Shown: positions 36,483 to 45,284, counted from the stretch's first letter. The stretch is DNA of 64,000 nt from Alicyclobacillus fastidiosus (GCF_026651875.1 NZ_CP104067.1:2728001-2792000), one strand, 5' to 3'. Program-made: numbers and translations. The notes: generated by a model from the letters alone, not told the origin.

Positions 36483-37076
36483 GTGATCGACTTTATTTGG
36501 CTTGTACTTTTTTTGGCGGGTATCGTGACAGCCATGTTCACTGGGAACATGAGCAAGGTGGCGGATGCCATCATCCACGGTTCGGAACGAGGCGTCACGC
36601 TGTCGATTGGGCTCATTAGCGTCATCGCGCTGTGGCTGGGCTTGATGAATATCGCCGAACGGGCGGGGGCCATCGCGTGGCTTTCGAAGTTGCTGCGACC
36701 CGTCGCACGATTTTTGTTCCCGTCGGTCCCGGCCGACCACCCGGCGATGGGCGCGATACTCGCGAACATGAGCGCGAACTTGCTCGGCATTGGCAATGCG
36801 GCGACGCCGCTGGGGTTAAAGGCGATGCATGAGTTACAAACCTTAAATCCGGATAAGGAAACGGCGAGCGACGCGATGTGCACACTGCTCGCCATCAACA
36901 CGGCCAGCATCACGCTGATTCCGACCACAGTCGTCGCCATTCGCATGCAATATCATTCGCATCAGCCGACCGCTGTCGTCGGTACGACCTTGGTCGCATC
37001 GGCGATTGGAACGGCCTTCGCCATTGTTCTCGACCGCGTGTTTCGGAGACTTTCTCGGCGACGGAGGGCAGCGTGA
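36483..37076 (+). CDS. spmA: Spore maturation protein A
   Basis: The 197-residue membrane protein of the nucleoside-recognition (Gate) fold has IGLISVIALWLGLMNIAERAG, ILANMSANLLGIGNAATPLGLKAM and NTASITLIPTTVVAIR. SpmA and SpmB are needed for spore core dehydration in Bacillus. GTG 36483 follows GGGGGTGTG. It overlaps spmB (ATGA). Confidence 0.93.
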   Translation: MIDFIWLVLFLAGIVTAMFTGNMSKVADAIIHGSERGVTLSIGLISVIALWLGLMNIAERAGAIAWLSKLLRPVARFLFPSVPADHPAMGAILANMSANLLGIGNAATPLGLKAMHELQTLNPDKETASDAMCTLLAINTASITLIPTTVVAIRMQYHSHQPTAVVGTTLVASAIGTAFAIVLDRVFRRLSRRRRAA

Positions 37077-37627
37077 TGCAGCAGATGTTGAGTGTTGCCA
37101 GTGAGTGGTTGTTGCCGCTCGTCGTCGGATCGATTCTGTTCTTTGGATTCATCAAGCGGGTGCCAATTTACAATACGTTTGTCGACGGCGCGAAAGGTGG
37201 ATTCGCGACGTCTATTAAGCTGATTCCGCACCTTATCGCCATGGTCGTCGCGGTGGCCGTTTTTGACGCGTCAGGGGCGATGAACATCCTGGTAAAACTG
37301 TTGACGCCCTTGTTACAGTGGTTGCACATTCCGCCTCAAGTGGCGCCGATGGCGCTGTTGCGCCCCATCAGCGGATCAGGGTCGCTCGCGTTTATGGTGA
37401 ACATCTTTGAACAACCGAAACAGGGACCAGATTCGTGGCTCGGAATGTTGGCGTCGACCATGCAGGCGTCTTCAGATACGACGCTGTACATCCTCACCGT
37501 CTATTTTGGCAGCGTGGGAATTCGAAAGTTTCGTTATGCGATGGGCGTTGGGCTATTGAGCGATTTCGTCAGCGTGATCGCATCCGTTTTCGCAGTGTCC
37601 TTGTTGTCTGGTATGATACATGTCTAG
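37076..37627 (+). CDS. spmB: Spore maturation protein B
   Basis: The 183-residue second half of the Spm pair has GAKGGFATSIKLIPHLIAMVVAV, LLRPISGSGSLAFM and TMQASSDTTLYILTVYFG. ATG 37076 overlaps the spmA stop and follows GGAGGG by 8 bases; the open frame to the left lies within spmA and is not used. Confidence 0.94.
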   Translation: MQQMLSVASEWLLPLVVGSILFFGFIKRVPIYNTFVDGAKGGFATSIKLIPHLIAMVVAVAVFDASGAMNILVKLLTPLLQWLHIPPQVAPMALLRPISGSGSLAFMVNIFEQPKQGPDSWLGMLASTMQASSDTTLYILTVYFGSVGIRKFRYAMGVGLLSDFVSVIASVFAVSLLSGMIHV

Positions 37628-37658
37628 GTTCGTATTGTACCTGAGCAGGAGATGAATT

Positions 37659-38510
37659 ATGGAACGATTACAAAAAGTACTCGCACACGCGGGCGTAGCG
37701 TCTCGTAGAAAGTGCGAACAACTGATTGCAGAGGGCCGCGTCACGGTCGATGGTGAGCAAATTACCGAGATGGGCCACTTAGTAGATCCCGATAAACAGG
37801 TCATCGCCGTAGACGGTAAACAGGTCGCTGTGGAACAAAAAGTGATCATCCTCTTAAACAAGCCGACCGCGTATATGACCACCGTGTCGGATCCCGAAGG
37901 GCGGCGCACGGTGATGGGCTTGCTCCCGAAGGTGGCGGAACGGCTGTACCCGGTTGGTCGACTCGACTACGACACGAGTGGTCTCTTACTGTTTACCAAC
38001 GATGGAGCCCTGACAGAACGTTTGCTGCACCCGTCGCGCGATATCGAAAAAGTGTACCGTGTGACCGTCGAAGGGCAGGTTGACCGCGAAGCGCGCCAAC
38101 GCTTGGCCGAGGGTATCGAACTGGAGGACGGAGTGACGGCTCCGGCGCAGGTGGAAATGATGCGCCAAGGCGAAGAGTCAGTCGTTCAGATTGCGATTCA
38201 CGAAGGTCGCAACCGCCAGGTTCGACGGATGTTTGACGCGCTCGACTTGCCGGTCAAACGGTTGAAGCGCATCGCCTTTGGCCCCATTGCGTTGGGCCAC
38301 TTGAAGACAGGTGACTGGCGCCTACTCGCACCATCCGAGTGGAAAGCTCTGTACCGCAGCGTCGATTTGACACCGCCGCCGTATACCAAACCTACGTTTC
38401 CACCGAAGGAACAACGGGCTGTGCGCCCCGGGCGTCCGCTTCGAGGTGGCCGCGGCGGCTGCAAGCCGGCGGGGCAGGGCGGTCCGAAACGCCGCGCAGG
38501 CAAAAAATGA
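37659..38510 (+). CDS. rluB: 23S rRNA pseudouridine synthase RluB
   Basis: The 283-residue enzyme has an N-terminal S4 RNA-binding domain (residues about 1-60), then the RsuA-family catalytic loop GRLDYDTSGLLLFTNDG with the essential Asp. It has a Gly/Arg/Lys-rich tail (RPGRPLRGGRGG). It converts a uridine in 23S rRNA helix 80 to pseudouridine. In Bacillus it sits before resABCDE. Confidence 0.93.
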   Translation: MERLQKVLAHAGVASRRKCEQLIAEGRVTVDGEQITEMGHLVDPDKQVIAVDGKQVAVEQKVIILLNKPTAYMTTVSDPEGRRTVMGLLPKVAERLYPVGRLDYDTSGLLLFTNDGALTERLLHPSRDIEKVYRVTVEGQVDREARQRLAEGIELEDGVTAPAQVEMMRQGEESVVQIAIHEGRNRQVRRMFDALDLPVKRLKRIAFGPIALGHLKTGDWRLLAPSEWKALYRSVDLTPPPYTKPTFPPKEQRAVRPGRPLRGGRGGCKPAGQGGPKRRAGKK

Positions 38511-38564
38511 TGAATTGAACTCCTCGATTCATTGCATCCTAACCCCAAAAGGGGTGTGATATGG

Positions 38565-39059
38565 ATGAAGACGAGGTTAACACTGGCCAGTGCAGCACTT
38601 GTGGCCCTGGTATTAAGCGGATGCGCTGCGAACGTAAACAACACATCCAAGCGTGCGGCTGACGTGATGAACGCGACGCAGCGCGTGACCAAACAAGCGC
38701 CTACCGGAGCGATTGGCGATCCACAGCACGTACAGATGGCCACCAACATCGCAAACGGGCTGGTCAAGCGCGGTTACGCGAAAAACGCATTCGTGTTTGT
38801 GGTGGGGAGGACGGCGTATGTCGCCATTGATCAGAAAAAACCCACCAAGACCGACTTGGGCATGAAACAAAAGGACGCCATCGTCAATGCGGTCAAGCAC
38901 ATCGACAATCGCGTAGACACCGTCTACGTCAGCGCGAGCCCAGACGCGTATCACCGTTTCCAAAGCTTTGCAGGGGAGATGAAAGCAGGGCGACCGGTGA
39001 CTGCGGTTTGGAACAATTTTCGCACGATGGTCACGATGGTGTTTCCGACCGGGCGGTGA
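38565..39059 (+). CDS. YhcN/YlaJ-family sporulation lipoprotein
   Basis: The 164-residue lipoprotein has lipobox VLSGC (Cys20). The mature part has DPQHVQMATNIANGLVKRGYAKNAFVFVVGRTAYVAID and VDTVYVSASPDAYHRF, typical of YhcN/YlaJ proteins of spores. ATG 38565 follows GGGGTG by 8 bases. A clean terminator follows. It occupies the place of resABC in Bacillus. Confidence 0.85.
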   Translation: MKTRLTLASAALVALVLSGCAANVNNTSKRAADVMNATQRVTKQAPTGAIGDPQHVQMATNIANGLVKRGYAKNAFVFVVGRTAYVAIDQKKPTKTDLGMKQKDAIVNAVKHIDNRVDTVYVSASPDAYHRFQSFAGEMKAGRPVTAVWNNFRTMVTMVFPTGR

Positions 39060-39071
39060 GGGGCGTACGCG

Positions 39072-39102
39072 AACGGCAAGTCTCTCGACTTGCCGTTTTT
39101 TT
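39072..39102 (+). terminator. Terminator before resD
   Basis: AACGGCAAGTC pairs with GACTTGCCGTT around TCTC, and a run of seven Ts starts at the end of the stem. This is a textbook intrinsic terminator. Confidence 0.92.
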
Positions 39103-39108
39103 CGTGAG

Positions 39109-39137
39109 TTGTTGTGGTTGCACCTACCACTTATAAT
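39109..39137 (+). promoter_or_regulatory. Sigma-A promoter of resD-resE
   Basis: TTGTTG (39109-39114) and TATAAT (39132-39137) are 17 bases apart. The -10 lies 29 bases before the resD start. Confidence 0.6.
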
Positions 39138-39166
39138 GGATCTAGCTTTAAGAACGGGGGTTTAGC

Positions 39167-39871
39167 ATGCCGCAACCACGTATTTTAGTTGTTGACGATG
39201 AGGAGCGTATCCGCAGACTGGTTCGGATGTACTTAGAACGCAGCGGGTTTGACGTAGTCGAAGCCGAGGACGGCACCGAGGCCGTAGACATTGCATTGGC
39301 TCAGCCATTTTCCCTGATCATTCTCGACTTGATGCTGCCGGGGATGGATGGTCGAGACGTGTGCAGCCACATCCGCCAGCACAGTGACGTCCCGATTGTG
39401 ATGCTCACGGCGGCCGGGGACGAGATGAACCGCATTCACGGGTTTGAACTTGGTGCAGATGACTACGTCGTGAAGCCGTTTAGTCCGCGCGAGTTGATTA
39501 TGCGCGTGAAGGCGCTTTTGAAGCGGACCGGCGAGACCGAATACGCAAAGGCCGATCTTCAACAGGCGTTGACCTTCCCGGGGCTTGTCATCCACATCGA
39601 CGCAAGGCGCGTAGAAGTGGATGGCAACGAGATCAGTCTCACGCCGAAAGAGTTCGATTTACTGGTCTACATGGCTCAGCGACCTGACAAGGTGTTTAGC
39701 CGCGAAGAACTGTTACGCGACGTTTGGAATTATCAATTCTACGGCGACCAACGCACCGTTGACACCCACATCAAGCGCCTTCGCGAAAAGCTTGGACAGG
39801 CGTCAGACCCGGTGAGTCAGTACATCGTGACCGTGTGGGGCGTAGGTTACAAATTCGAGGTCGCCCTGTGA
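39167..39871 (+). CDS. resD: OmpR-family response regulator, ResD-like
   Basis: The 234-residue regulator has receiver signatures ILVVDDEERIRR, LIILDLMLPGMDG with the phosphorylated Asp at about residue 53, and VKPFSPREL, then an OmpR winged helix (ISLTPKEFDLLVYMA, RTVDTHIKRLREKLG). Its place after rluB fits ResD, the regulator of respiration and anaerobic genes. It overlaps resE by the GTGA. Confidence 0.88.
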   Translation: MPQPRILVVDDEERIRRLVRMYLERSGFDVVEAEDGTEAVDIALAQPFSLIILDLMLPGMDGRDVCSHIRQHSDVPIVMLTAAGDEMNRIHGFELGADDYVVKPFSPRELIMRVKALLKRTGETEYAKADLQQALTFPGLVIHIDARRVEVDGNEISLTPKEFDLLVYMAQRPDKVFSREELLRDVWNYQFYGDQRTVDTHIKRLREKLGQASDPVSQYIVTVWGVGYKFEVAL

Positions 39872-41637
39872 TACGCAACAGCGTCGCATCAAAATTATGG
39901 CTGACCATCGTCGCGATGGTCTTTTTGGTCTTAGCACTTTTAGCCGTACTTCTTCAACAATTTTTCGTAAACTACGTGGTTCAACGCGAGACGGAGCAAC
40001 TGACACGCCTGGCGACGTCCGTCAACCGAATTCTCCCGACCAACGACCCTGCCACTGCGATGAGTGTCCTTGGAGAAGTCTCGCAGAACGTGTTACAGGC
40101 GCATGTGGTCGCCGCGACGCCGCTGACGAGGGAAGCGGAACTCGTGACCGCGTATCACCATTTCACGCCGACGCAGCTGAGCGATTTTAATCTTGGCAAG
40201 CCAGTCGTGGTCAACTCGACCGTGGGTGGAGCCAGTGAGCTGTCCGTCTACCAGAAGCTCCCGAGCTCCACAAGTACACCCGGAATGGTCGCGGTGTCGC
40301 AGCAGATGAGTGTGCTCGAACAACCTGTTCACCGCATGCGCAACCTGATCATCTTCGATACGGTCCTCGCCATCGTCCTTGCCACCGGTTTGGCTTTTGT
40401 CGTGTCGAAGAACCTGTCGCGTCCGCTTGTGGAAATGAACAAGGCGGCAGAGGAGATGGCCCTAGGACACTTTTCGCAGAGGGTCGAAGTGGTGACCCAC
40501 GACGAGGTCGGCCGGCTCGGAAACACGTTTAACGCGCTGGCAGCTGAGTTGGCAAAGACCATTGAGCAGCTTTCGATTGAGCGGGATCAGCTCAGCAGCA
40601 TCCTGTCCTCTCTGCAGGATGGGGTCGTGGCGACGGATAAAGAAGGGCGTGTGACGCTCGCAAACCCACCGGCGCTACGCCGCTTGCGCTCGATGTCCGT
40701 CGCGGAACGGGGCATCGCGACGATGGAAAAACTCCCCGAACGGTTGATGATGCTCTTCTCGCACGTGACCGATTTCGAGGAGCCCGTGGTTCAGGAGGCT
40801 ACGTGGGAAGGACGGTCGCTGGCCATCACCATGTTGCCTTTGTACGAAGTGGATGGGACACAGATGCGGGGGACTTTGGCCGTTCTTCGCGACGTCACCG
40901 AGGAGCGTCGTTTGGATAGGCTGCGAAAGGACTTTATCGCAAATGTTTCGCACGAATTGCGCACGCCGCTCAGCATGATGCAGGGATACGCGGAAGCGTT
41001 GCTCGACGACATCTCCGATGACCCAGAGATGAGACGCGAACTTACGGAAATTATCCACGACGAGACATTGCGGATGAAACGGCTGGTGAACGACTTACTC
41101 GATTTCGCCCAGCTCGAAAGCGGACAGTTCCAAATGAATATGGACACCATCGACTTCTCACTCGTCATGCGTCGGGTGGCTCGAAAATTCCAGGCGTTAG
41201 CCCAAGACTTCGGCGTAGGATTCGAACTGCGAATCGAGAACGAAGCCATGATTATGGACGCGGACGTAGACAGGATGGAGCAGGTGTTCACCAACCTACT
41301 GGATAACGCCTTTCGTCACACCTCGGAAGGAAAGATCACATTTTCAGCGGATATCAGCGGACGTTATGTGTACGTTCGCGTATCCGACACGGGTGCAGGC
41401 ATTCCCGAGGGGGATGTGCCTTATATCTTTGAACGTTTTTATAAAGCGGACAAAGCGCGAACGAGATCTCGCTCTGGTACTGGGTTAGGACTCGCGATTG
41501 CGAGACATATTGTAACTGAGCACGGCGGCGATATCCTCGTCGAGAGTGCGATTGGGAAGGGCACCACGTTCACGGTGATCCTGCCGATTCAACGGGACGA
41601 TATGGAGATAGACGGCGAACAGCACGATAAGGAGTGA
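39868..41637 (+). CDS. resE: Sensor histidine kinase, ResE-like
   Basis: The 589-residue kinase has two membrane helices (about residues 8-30 and 165-185) around an extracytoplasmic domain. A HAMP domain (LSRPLVEMNKAAEEM) is followed by a PAS-like domain (SLQDGVVATDKEGRV), HisKA (FIANVSHELRTPLSMM) and HATPase_c (NLLDNAFRH, DTGAGIPEGD, GTGLGLAIARHI). GTG 39868 overlaps the resD stop. It phosphorylates the partner regulator; the signal is not readable. Confidence 0.9.
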   Translation: MIRNSVASKLWLTIVAMVFLVLALLAVLLQQFFVNYVVQRETEQLTRLATSVNRILPTNDPATAMSVLGEVSQNVLQAHVVAATPLTREAELVTAYHHFTPTQLSDFNLGKPVVVNSTVGGASELSVYQKLPSSTSTPGMVAVSQQMSVLEQPVHRMRNLIIFDTVLAIVLATGLAFVVSKNLSRPLVEMNKAAEEMALGHFSQRVEVVTHDEVGRLGNTFNALAAELAKTIEQLSIERDQLSSILSSLQDGVVATDKEGRVTLANPPALRRLRSMSVAERGIATMEKLPERLMMLFSHVTDFEEPVVQEATWEGRSLAITMLPLYEVDGTQMRGTLAVLRDVTEERRLDRLRKDFIANVSHELRTPLSMMQGYAEALLDDISDDPEMRRELTEIIHDETLRMKRLVNDLLDFAQLESGQFQMNMDTIDFSLVMRRVARKFQALAQDFGVGFELRIENEAMIMDADVDRMEQVFTNLLDNAFRHTSEGKITFSADISGRYVYVRVSDTGAGIPEGDVPYIFERFYKADKARTRSRSGTGLGLAIARHIVTEHGGDILVESAIGKGTTFTVILPIQRDDMEIDGEQHDKE

Positions 41638-41644
41638 TAGTGGC

Positions 41645-41818
41645 GTGGCTTGGGTATACTACCTGCGGCTTGTGGACACCAAGTTTCAAGCAGATTGTCT
41701 GGCTGCGCGAATCGAAGAGGGGACGTTGTGTTTGAGCCAACGTCTCCCAAGCTACGTTGGCGTGTACCAAACGAGGAAGGGGCGGTTCGGGGTAAAAGCG
41801 TTCTGGGAATCGCGCTGA
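41645..41818 (+). CDS. Tiny conserved protein A (57 residues)
   Basis: GTG 41645 follows AAGGAG (41629-41634). The product begins MAWVYYLRLVDTKF and ends VGVYQTRKGRFGVKAFWESR. It shares its N- and C-terminal pattern with the protein at 45347 (xWVYxxRLxDxK ... VxRTRKGxxGVRxx), which argues that both are real. It is 5 bases after resE and could be cotranscribed. It is probably cytoplasmic; no family is recognised. Confidence 0.65.
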   Translation: MAWVYYLRLVDTKFQADCLAARIEEGTLCLSQRLPSYVGVYQTRKGRFGVKAFWESR

Positions 41819-41887
41819 GTCGTCTAGAGGGGCCCCTCACCGCAGAGTGAAAGCAGAGCAAGGCGAACGTGCAAGGGGCCAAGCGGC

Positions 41888-42310
41888 CTACAACACTCGA
41901 CTATCCGGTTGATAACCCGCCAGCAAATGGTCCCTGTGCGCCAGCAGTTCGATGAGCTTGGTCAGAAAGCTCGCTTCTTCCTCGGGAAGCGTGCTCATGC
42001 GCTGTGCGGCCTCCAAGTACGGAAACGCTGACTCGTTGAGGATAAAATTCTGCAAGTACAGCGGCAGTTCGTCTGGTGAATTTCGCATTTTTGGCGCCTG
42101 AAATTCGGTGCGCTCGTCACACAGCGAGGATAGGGGAACGCCAAGAGCAGTGGCGATTCTCTGTGCGTATTCGAGGGATGGATGACGCTTGTCCCGTTCG
42201 ATGGAAGAGATGTGCGGCGTAGAGATGCCACAGCGCATCGACAATTCCTGTTGCGACCAGTGTCTTGAAAGGCGTAAACTTCGCACTCGCTTTCCAAAAT
42301 TTTGATTCAA
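41888..42310 (-). CDS. XRE-family transcriptional regulator
   Basis: The 140-residue protein has an N-terminal Cro/CI helix-turn-helix (WSQQELSMRCGISTPHISSIERDKRHPSLEYAQRIATAL split over residues 18-56) and a short helical C-terminus. TTG 42310 follows AAGGGGGTC by about 8 bases. It is divergent from the sirtuin gene, and a palindrome in the shared region may be its operator. Confidence 0.85.
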   Translation of the reverse strand: MNQNFGKRVRSLRLSRHWSQQELSMRCGISTPHISSIERDKRHPSLEYAQRIATALGVPLSSLCDERTEFQAPKMRNSPDELPLYLQNFILNESAFPYLEAAQRMSTLPEEEASFLTKLIELLAHRDHLLAGYQPDSRVL

Positions 42311-42323
42311 TTTTTTGACCCCC

Positions 42324-42338
42324 TTCGATATTGTCGAA
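42324..42338. promoter_or_regulatory. Palindromic site between the XRE and sirtuin genes
   Basis: TTCGA-TATTG-TCGAA is an inverted repeat. It sits between the regulator start and the sirtuin start. Its right half, TTGTCGAA, is also a perfect Spo0A box, so either autoregulation or Spo0A control is possible. Confidence 0.4.
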
Positions 42339-42429
42339 CCTTATGCTGTAAATATATCGACGGACTAGTAGGGTGTAAATAGAATATTTGAAATTTAACT
42401 TACTATTTTGAATAGGTGTAATGATTGTG

Positions 42430-43110
42430 ATGTATGAATTAGGAGTACGTCGCTCCCGAGAGATTGACGTCCAGGCTCTGGCAGATAAATTGAACCGCGA
42501 CAACGCCGTCGCACTGACTGGTGCAGGCATCAGTGTGGCCAGCGGCCTACCGCTCGGCAACGAGGTTGTTCAAGGCATCCCGCTCAACGAGTTCTTTATG
42601 CTCCACACGTGGGAGGAGCGCCCGTCGCAAGCGTTTGCGGCGTATCGTGACATTCTCTCAGGTTGGCGGCGGGCCACGCCCAATCCAGCACACCAAGCGC
42701 TCGCCGACGCCCGCATTCGAATTATCACACAGAACATCGATGGGTTGCATCGAGACGCGGGCAGCCAAGAGGTGATAGAACTTCATGGCAATCTGCGAGA
42801 ACTTCGTTGTTTCCAGTGCGATGCCGTCTTCGCGAGTCAATTGGTTTGGAAGGACGACGTGCCAAGCTGCCCGACCTGCAGGGCGCAACTATTTCCCGGT
42901 TTCATCCTCGAAGGGGATGCGGTCAGGCATATCGCGAGAGCGGTCGAATGGGTGGCAGCCGCTGCCTATCTCGTCGTCATCGGGACGCAATTGGCGATGG
43001 ATCCCGTTCGAAGACTCCGGGAGATCGCGCGCGAGCGCGGAGCAGATGTGATATGGGTCAGTGCTATGGCGGAAGAGTGGGTGCCAACGTTGTTCCTGCC
43101 CACGAGGTAA
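42430..43110 (+). CDS. Sir2-family NAD-dependent protein deacylase
   Basis: The 226-residue sirtuin has the NAD motif GAGIS, the catalytic TQNIDGLH and ELHGN (His as base), and a four-Cys zinc site (CFQC and CPTC). The usual DFR that follows GAGISxxSGIP is absent; GLPLGNEVVQG stands there instead. Sirtuins remove acyl groups from lysine using NAD+. The start is ATG 42430 or the GTG one codon earlier; AGGTG spacing rejects 42421. Confidence 0.85.
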   Translation: MYELGVRRSREIDVQALADKLNRDNAVALTGAGISVASGLPLGNEVVQGIPLNEFFMLHTWEERPSQAFAAYRDILSGWRRATPNPAHQALADARIRIITQNIDGLHRDAGSQEVIELHGNLRELRCFQCDAVFASQLVWKDDVPSCPTCRAQLFPGFILEGDAVRHIARAVEWVAAAAYLVVIGTQLAMDPVRRLREIARERGADVIWVSAMAEEWVPTLFLPTR

Positions 43111-43241
43111 AATTAGGTTGCTATAGAGATGTTCTACAAAAAAAACTCGAAATTTGTTTGGGAAATAGTAAGAATGCTATTTCCTTCTCATTAGCGCTTG
43201 GTTATAATGGGGACAGACTTTCCCATATCCTCTTTGCATAA

Positions 43242-43281
43242 ACGCCCCCTAATCCGGTTGGTTTACCACAGGGGGCGTTTT
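43242..43281 (+). terminator. Terminator after the sirtuin region
   Basis: ACGCCCCCT (43242-43250) pairs with AGGGGGCGT (43270-43278), followed by TTT. A second hairpin, CATGCCGGG/CCCGGCATG, follows at about 43294-43318. A TATAAT at 43203-43208 lies just upstream, so a short RNA of about 65 bases could be made between them. Confidence 0.7.
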
Positions 43282-43351
43282 GCATGCGGGTGCATGCCGG
43301 GGCGTTTTCCCGGCATGACACCTAGGATATGAGCGCTCGGGAGTGTATGAT

Positions 43352-43720
43352 TTGCCACATTTTGCGCTTGTCCTTGAACAGAGCCGCAAGGCGAAAGCCG
43401 CGCGCAACGTATACGATTATCTACGGGGAAGACTCAAGGATCCAAAACGCCTCATCGCCGAGTTACAACTCGAAGGTATGGTGGGCACAGAGGGAATTCG
43501 CGTAGATCCAGGTGACAAATACCGAGTTTTGAATGTACGACTTCACGATGAGTATCTAAGTCCGTTTTTTCGGACAGATATGAACCTCTTTCAGCTATTG
43601 ATGATCGACGAGCATACCGAAATGTCCGTCTATCGGGCGGAGAAGGGCTGGCTCTTCGTGTTCGAGGGCCTTGCACCGGGACCCTCCCCGTTTGGAACGA
43701 ACGGCTTCGACATGCGCTGA
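43352..43720 (+). CDS. Hypothetical protein of 122 residues
   Basis: TTG 43352 is chosen because CGGGAG lies 8 bases upstream; the GTG at 43343 overlaps it. The N-terminus is basic and helical (LEQSRKAKAARNVYDYLRGRLKDPKRL), and the rest looks like a mixed alpha/beta domain (YRVLNVRLHDEYLSPFF, WLFVFEGL). There is no signal peptide or membrane segment. No family is recognised. It is convergent with the prsW-like gene. Confidence 0.6.
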   Translation: MPHFALVLEQSRKAKAARNVYDYLRGRLKDPKRLIAELQLEGMVGTEGIRVDPGDKYRVLNVRLHDEYLSPFFRTDMNLFQLLMIDEHTEMSVYRAEKGWLFVFEGLAPGPSPFGTNGFDMR

Positions 43721-43733
43721 TGTCCGCGTGCGC

Positions 43734-44405
43734 TCACGTCGCATACCGAGTCGCCGTCCCGTTGGTTGCAGTGCGGACGCGCTTCATGATGCGGGCGGAC
43801 GTCTCGACTAAGAACAACAAGAAGAACACGAGGACCAAATCTGCGACCACCGTAGAACTGAGTGCGAAGGTGTCGTAAATTCCGTGAACGCACGCCGGTA
43901 TGATATAAGCCAGCGCCTTCGGGGAACCTCGGAATTTCGCTTTGGAGAACCAGTAACCCATAATGATGGCGAACATGAAGTGTGCGGGAACGGCCGTAAC
44001 GGACCGAACAATTGCCGTCATCAGCCCGGAACTCGTCACGTACATCACGTTTTCCACCGTGGCAAAGCCAAGCCCGATGGCGGCGGCGTAGACGATGCAA
44101 TCGACGGGCCTTCGCACGAGGTGGCTTTGGTACACGCCGCGATCGAAAATCGACGCCTTTAAGAACTCCTCAATCATTCCCGCAACGAAGAAGGCGGTAA
44201 TCAGCCGCCCCTCAATCCCACCTTCTGTGAACCCACGGGAGTTCATCATCAGGCGTTCGATGACTCCAGCTGGCAGGACGATTGCGGCACCGAGGATGAA
44301 CAATCGGAAAACTTGTCGTTTGGGTTCTGGATGCAACTGGTCTCGCGTGTAGATAAACACCAGCAGCAGCAGGCCAGGGATGATGGCCAGAGCGACATAG
44401 AACAT
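43734..44405 (-). CDS. prsW: PrsW-family intramembrane protease
   Basis: The 223-residue protein of about seven helices carries the conserved motifs of PrsW: IEEFLKA (paired Glu), ENVMYV and HGIYDTF. PrsW cleaves the anti-sigma factor RsiW in Bacillus as a response to envelope stress and antimicrobial peptides. ATG 44405 has AGAGGTACG upstream; the open frame extends further without support. No sigW/rsiW genes are in the window. Confidence 0.88.
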   Translation of the reverse strand: MFYVALAIIPGLLLLVFIYTRDQLHPEPKRQVFRLFILGAAIVLPAGVIERLMMNSRGFTEGGIEGRLITAFFVAGMIEEFLKASIFDRGVYQSHLVRRPVDCIVYAAAIGLGFATVENVMYVTSSGLMTAIVRSVTAVPAHFMFAIIMGYWFSKAKFRGSPKALAYIIPACVHGIYDTFALSSTVVADLVLVFFLLFLVETSARIMKRVRTATNGTATRYAT

Positions 44406-44468
44406 ATGCGTACCTCTTTTATGTTTGATTTCTGGAACGCGCATAGTGTGTGCAGGGAGGCAAAGATT

Positions 44469-45284
44469 ATGTTAGCGGGCGATTTGCGATCACTGAATCA
44501 AGTTCTTGGAGACCCGGTCGAGTACACTTTGGAATTTGAGAATCTGGTACAGCCACTAAATTCTTGGATTGGCTCGGAAGTGCAAATCGTACATACGGGT
44601 GTCAAACGATGTGTTGCGTGCGGGCGCAAAGTGAACAAGCTATTTCAAAGCGGGTACTGTTTCCCCTGTGTTCGAAGCCTGGCGGAGTGTGATCTGTGTA
44701 TCGTCAAACCACACGAGTGTCACTTTCACTTGGGCACGTGTCGAGACGAGGCGTGGGCACAAGGCCACTGTATGATCCCACACTACGTCTATCTCGCGTG
44801 GAGCAGTGGATACAAGGTGGGGCTCACGCGCAAGGGCAGGGAGCTCAAGCGTTGGATGGATCAAGGTGCCACGCTCGCGATGGTCATCGCGGAAGTGCCG
44901 ACTCGGCGCATCGCTGGTGAGTTGGAGATGGAGATTGCCAAGCACATGGCGGACAAAACCGACTGGCGGAAGATGCTGAAGGAGGAAACGGCACCCGATG
45001 TACCGCTCTTGGAGGTGGTGAAAGGCGTCATCGACAAACTCGATCCCGACTTTCACCAATACCTGCTTCATGACCGCGGCGAGCCGCAGGCCATTCGCTA
45101 TCCGCGGACGCCCGACTTTGCGGTCAACCTGAAATCGATGAATCTCGACAAGAGCCCTGTGGTCACAGGCGTGCTTCGCGGCATCAAGGGACAGTATTTG
45201 CTATTTGATGAGGGCGTGTTGAACGTGAAAAAATTTGCTGGTTACCACGTCGAGGTTTCTAATCGCGTGCCTGTGCAAGCGTAG
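44469..45284 (+). CDS. DUF2797 zinc-binding protein with GIY-YIG-like core
   Basis: The 271-residue protein starts with a beta-rich region, then a multi-Cys zone (CVACGRK, CFPC, CDLC and a later CHFHLGTC), and a segment HYVYLAWSSGYKVGLTRKG that resembles the GIY-YIG nuclease fold. DUF2797 proteins are uncharacterised. ATG 44469 follows GGGAGG by 7 bases. It is divergent from prsW. The role is unknown; nucleic-acid binding is a guess from the zinc-cysteine set. Confidence 0.78.
   Translation: MLAGDLRSLNQVLGDPVEYTLEFENLVQPLNSWIGSEVQIVHTGVKRCVACGRKVNKLFQSGYCFPCVRSLAECDLCIVKPHECHFHLGTCRDEAWAQGHCMIPHYVYLAWSSGYKVGLTRKGRELKRWMDQGATLAMVIAEVPTRRIAGELEMEIAKHMADKTDWRKMLKEETAPDVPLLEVVKGVIDKLDPDFHQYLLHDRGEPQAIRYPRTPDFAVNLKSMNLDKSPVVTGVLRGIKGQYLLFDEGVLNVKKFAGYHVEVSNRVPVQA

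Noticed and set aside
36878..37075. Leftward extension of spmB
   Set aside because: It runs inside spmA in another frame; the ATG at 37076 with GGAGGG gives the normal spmB length.
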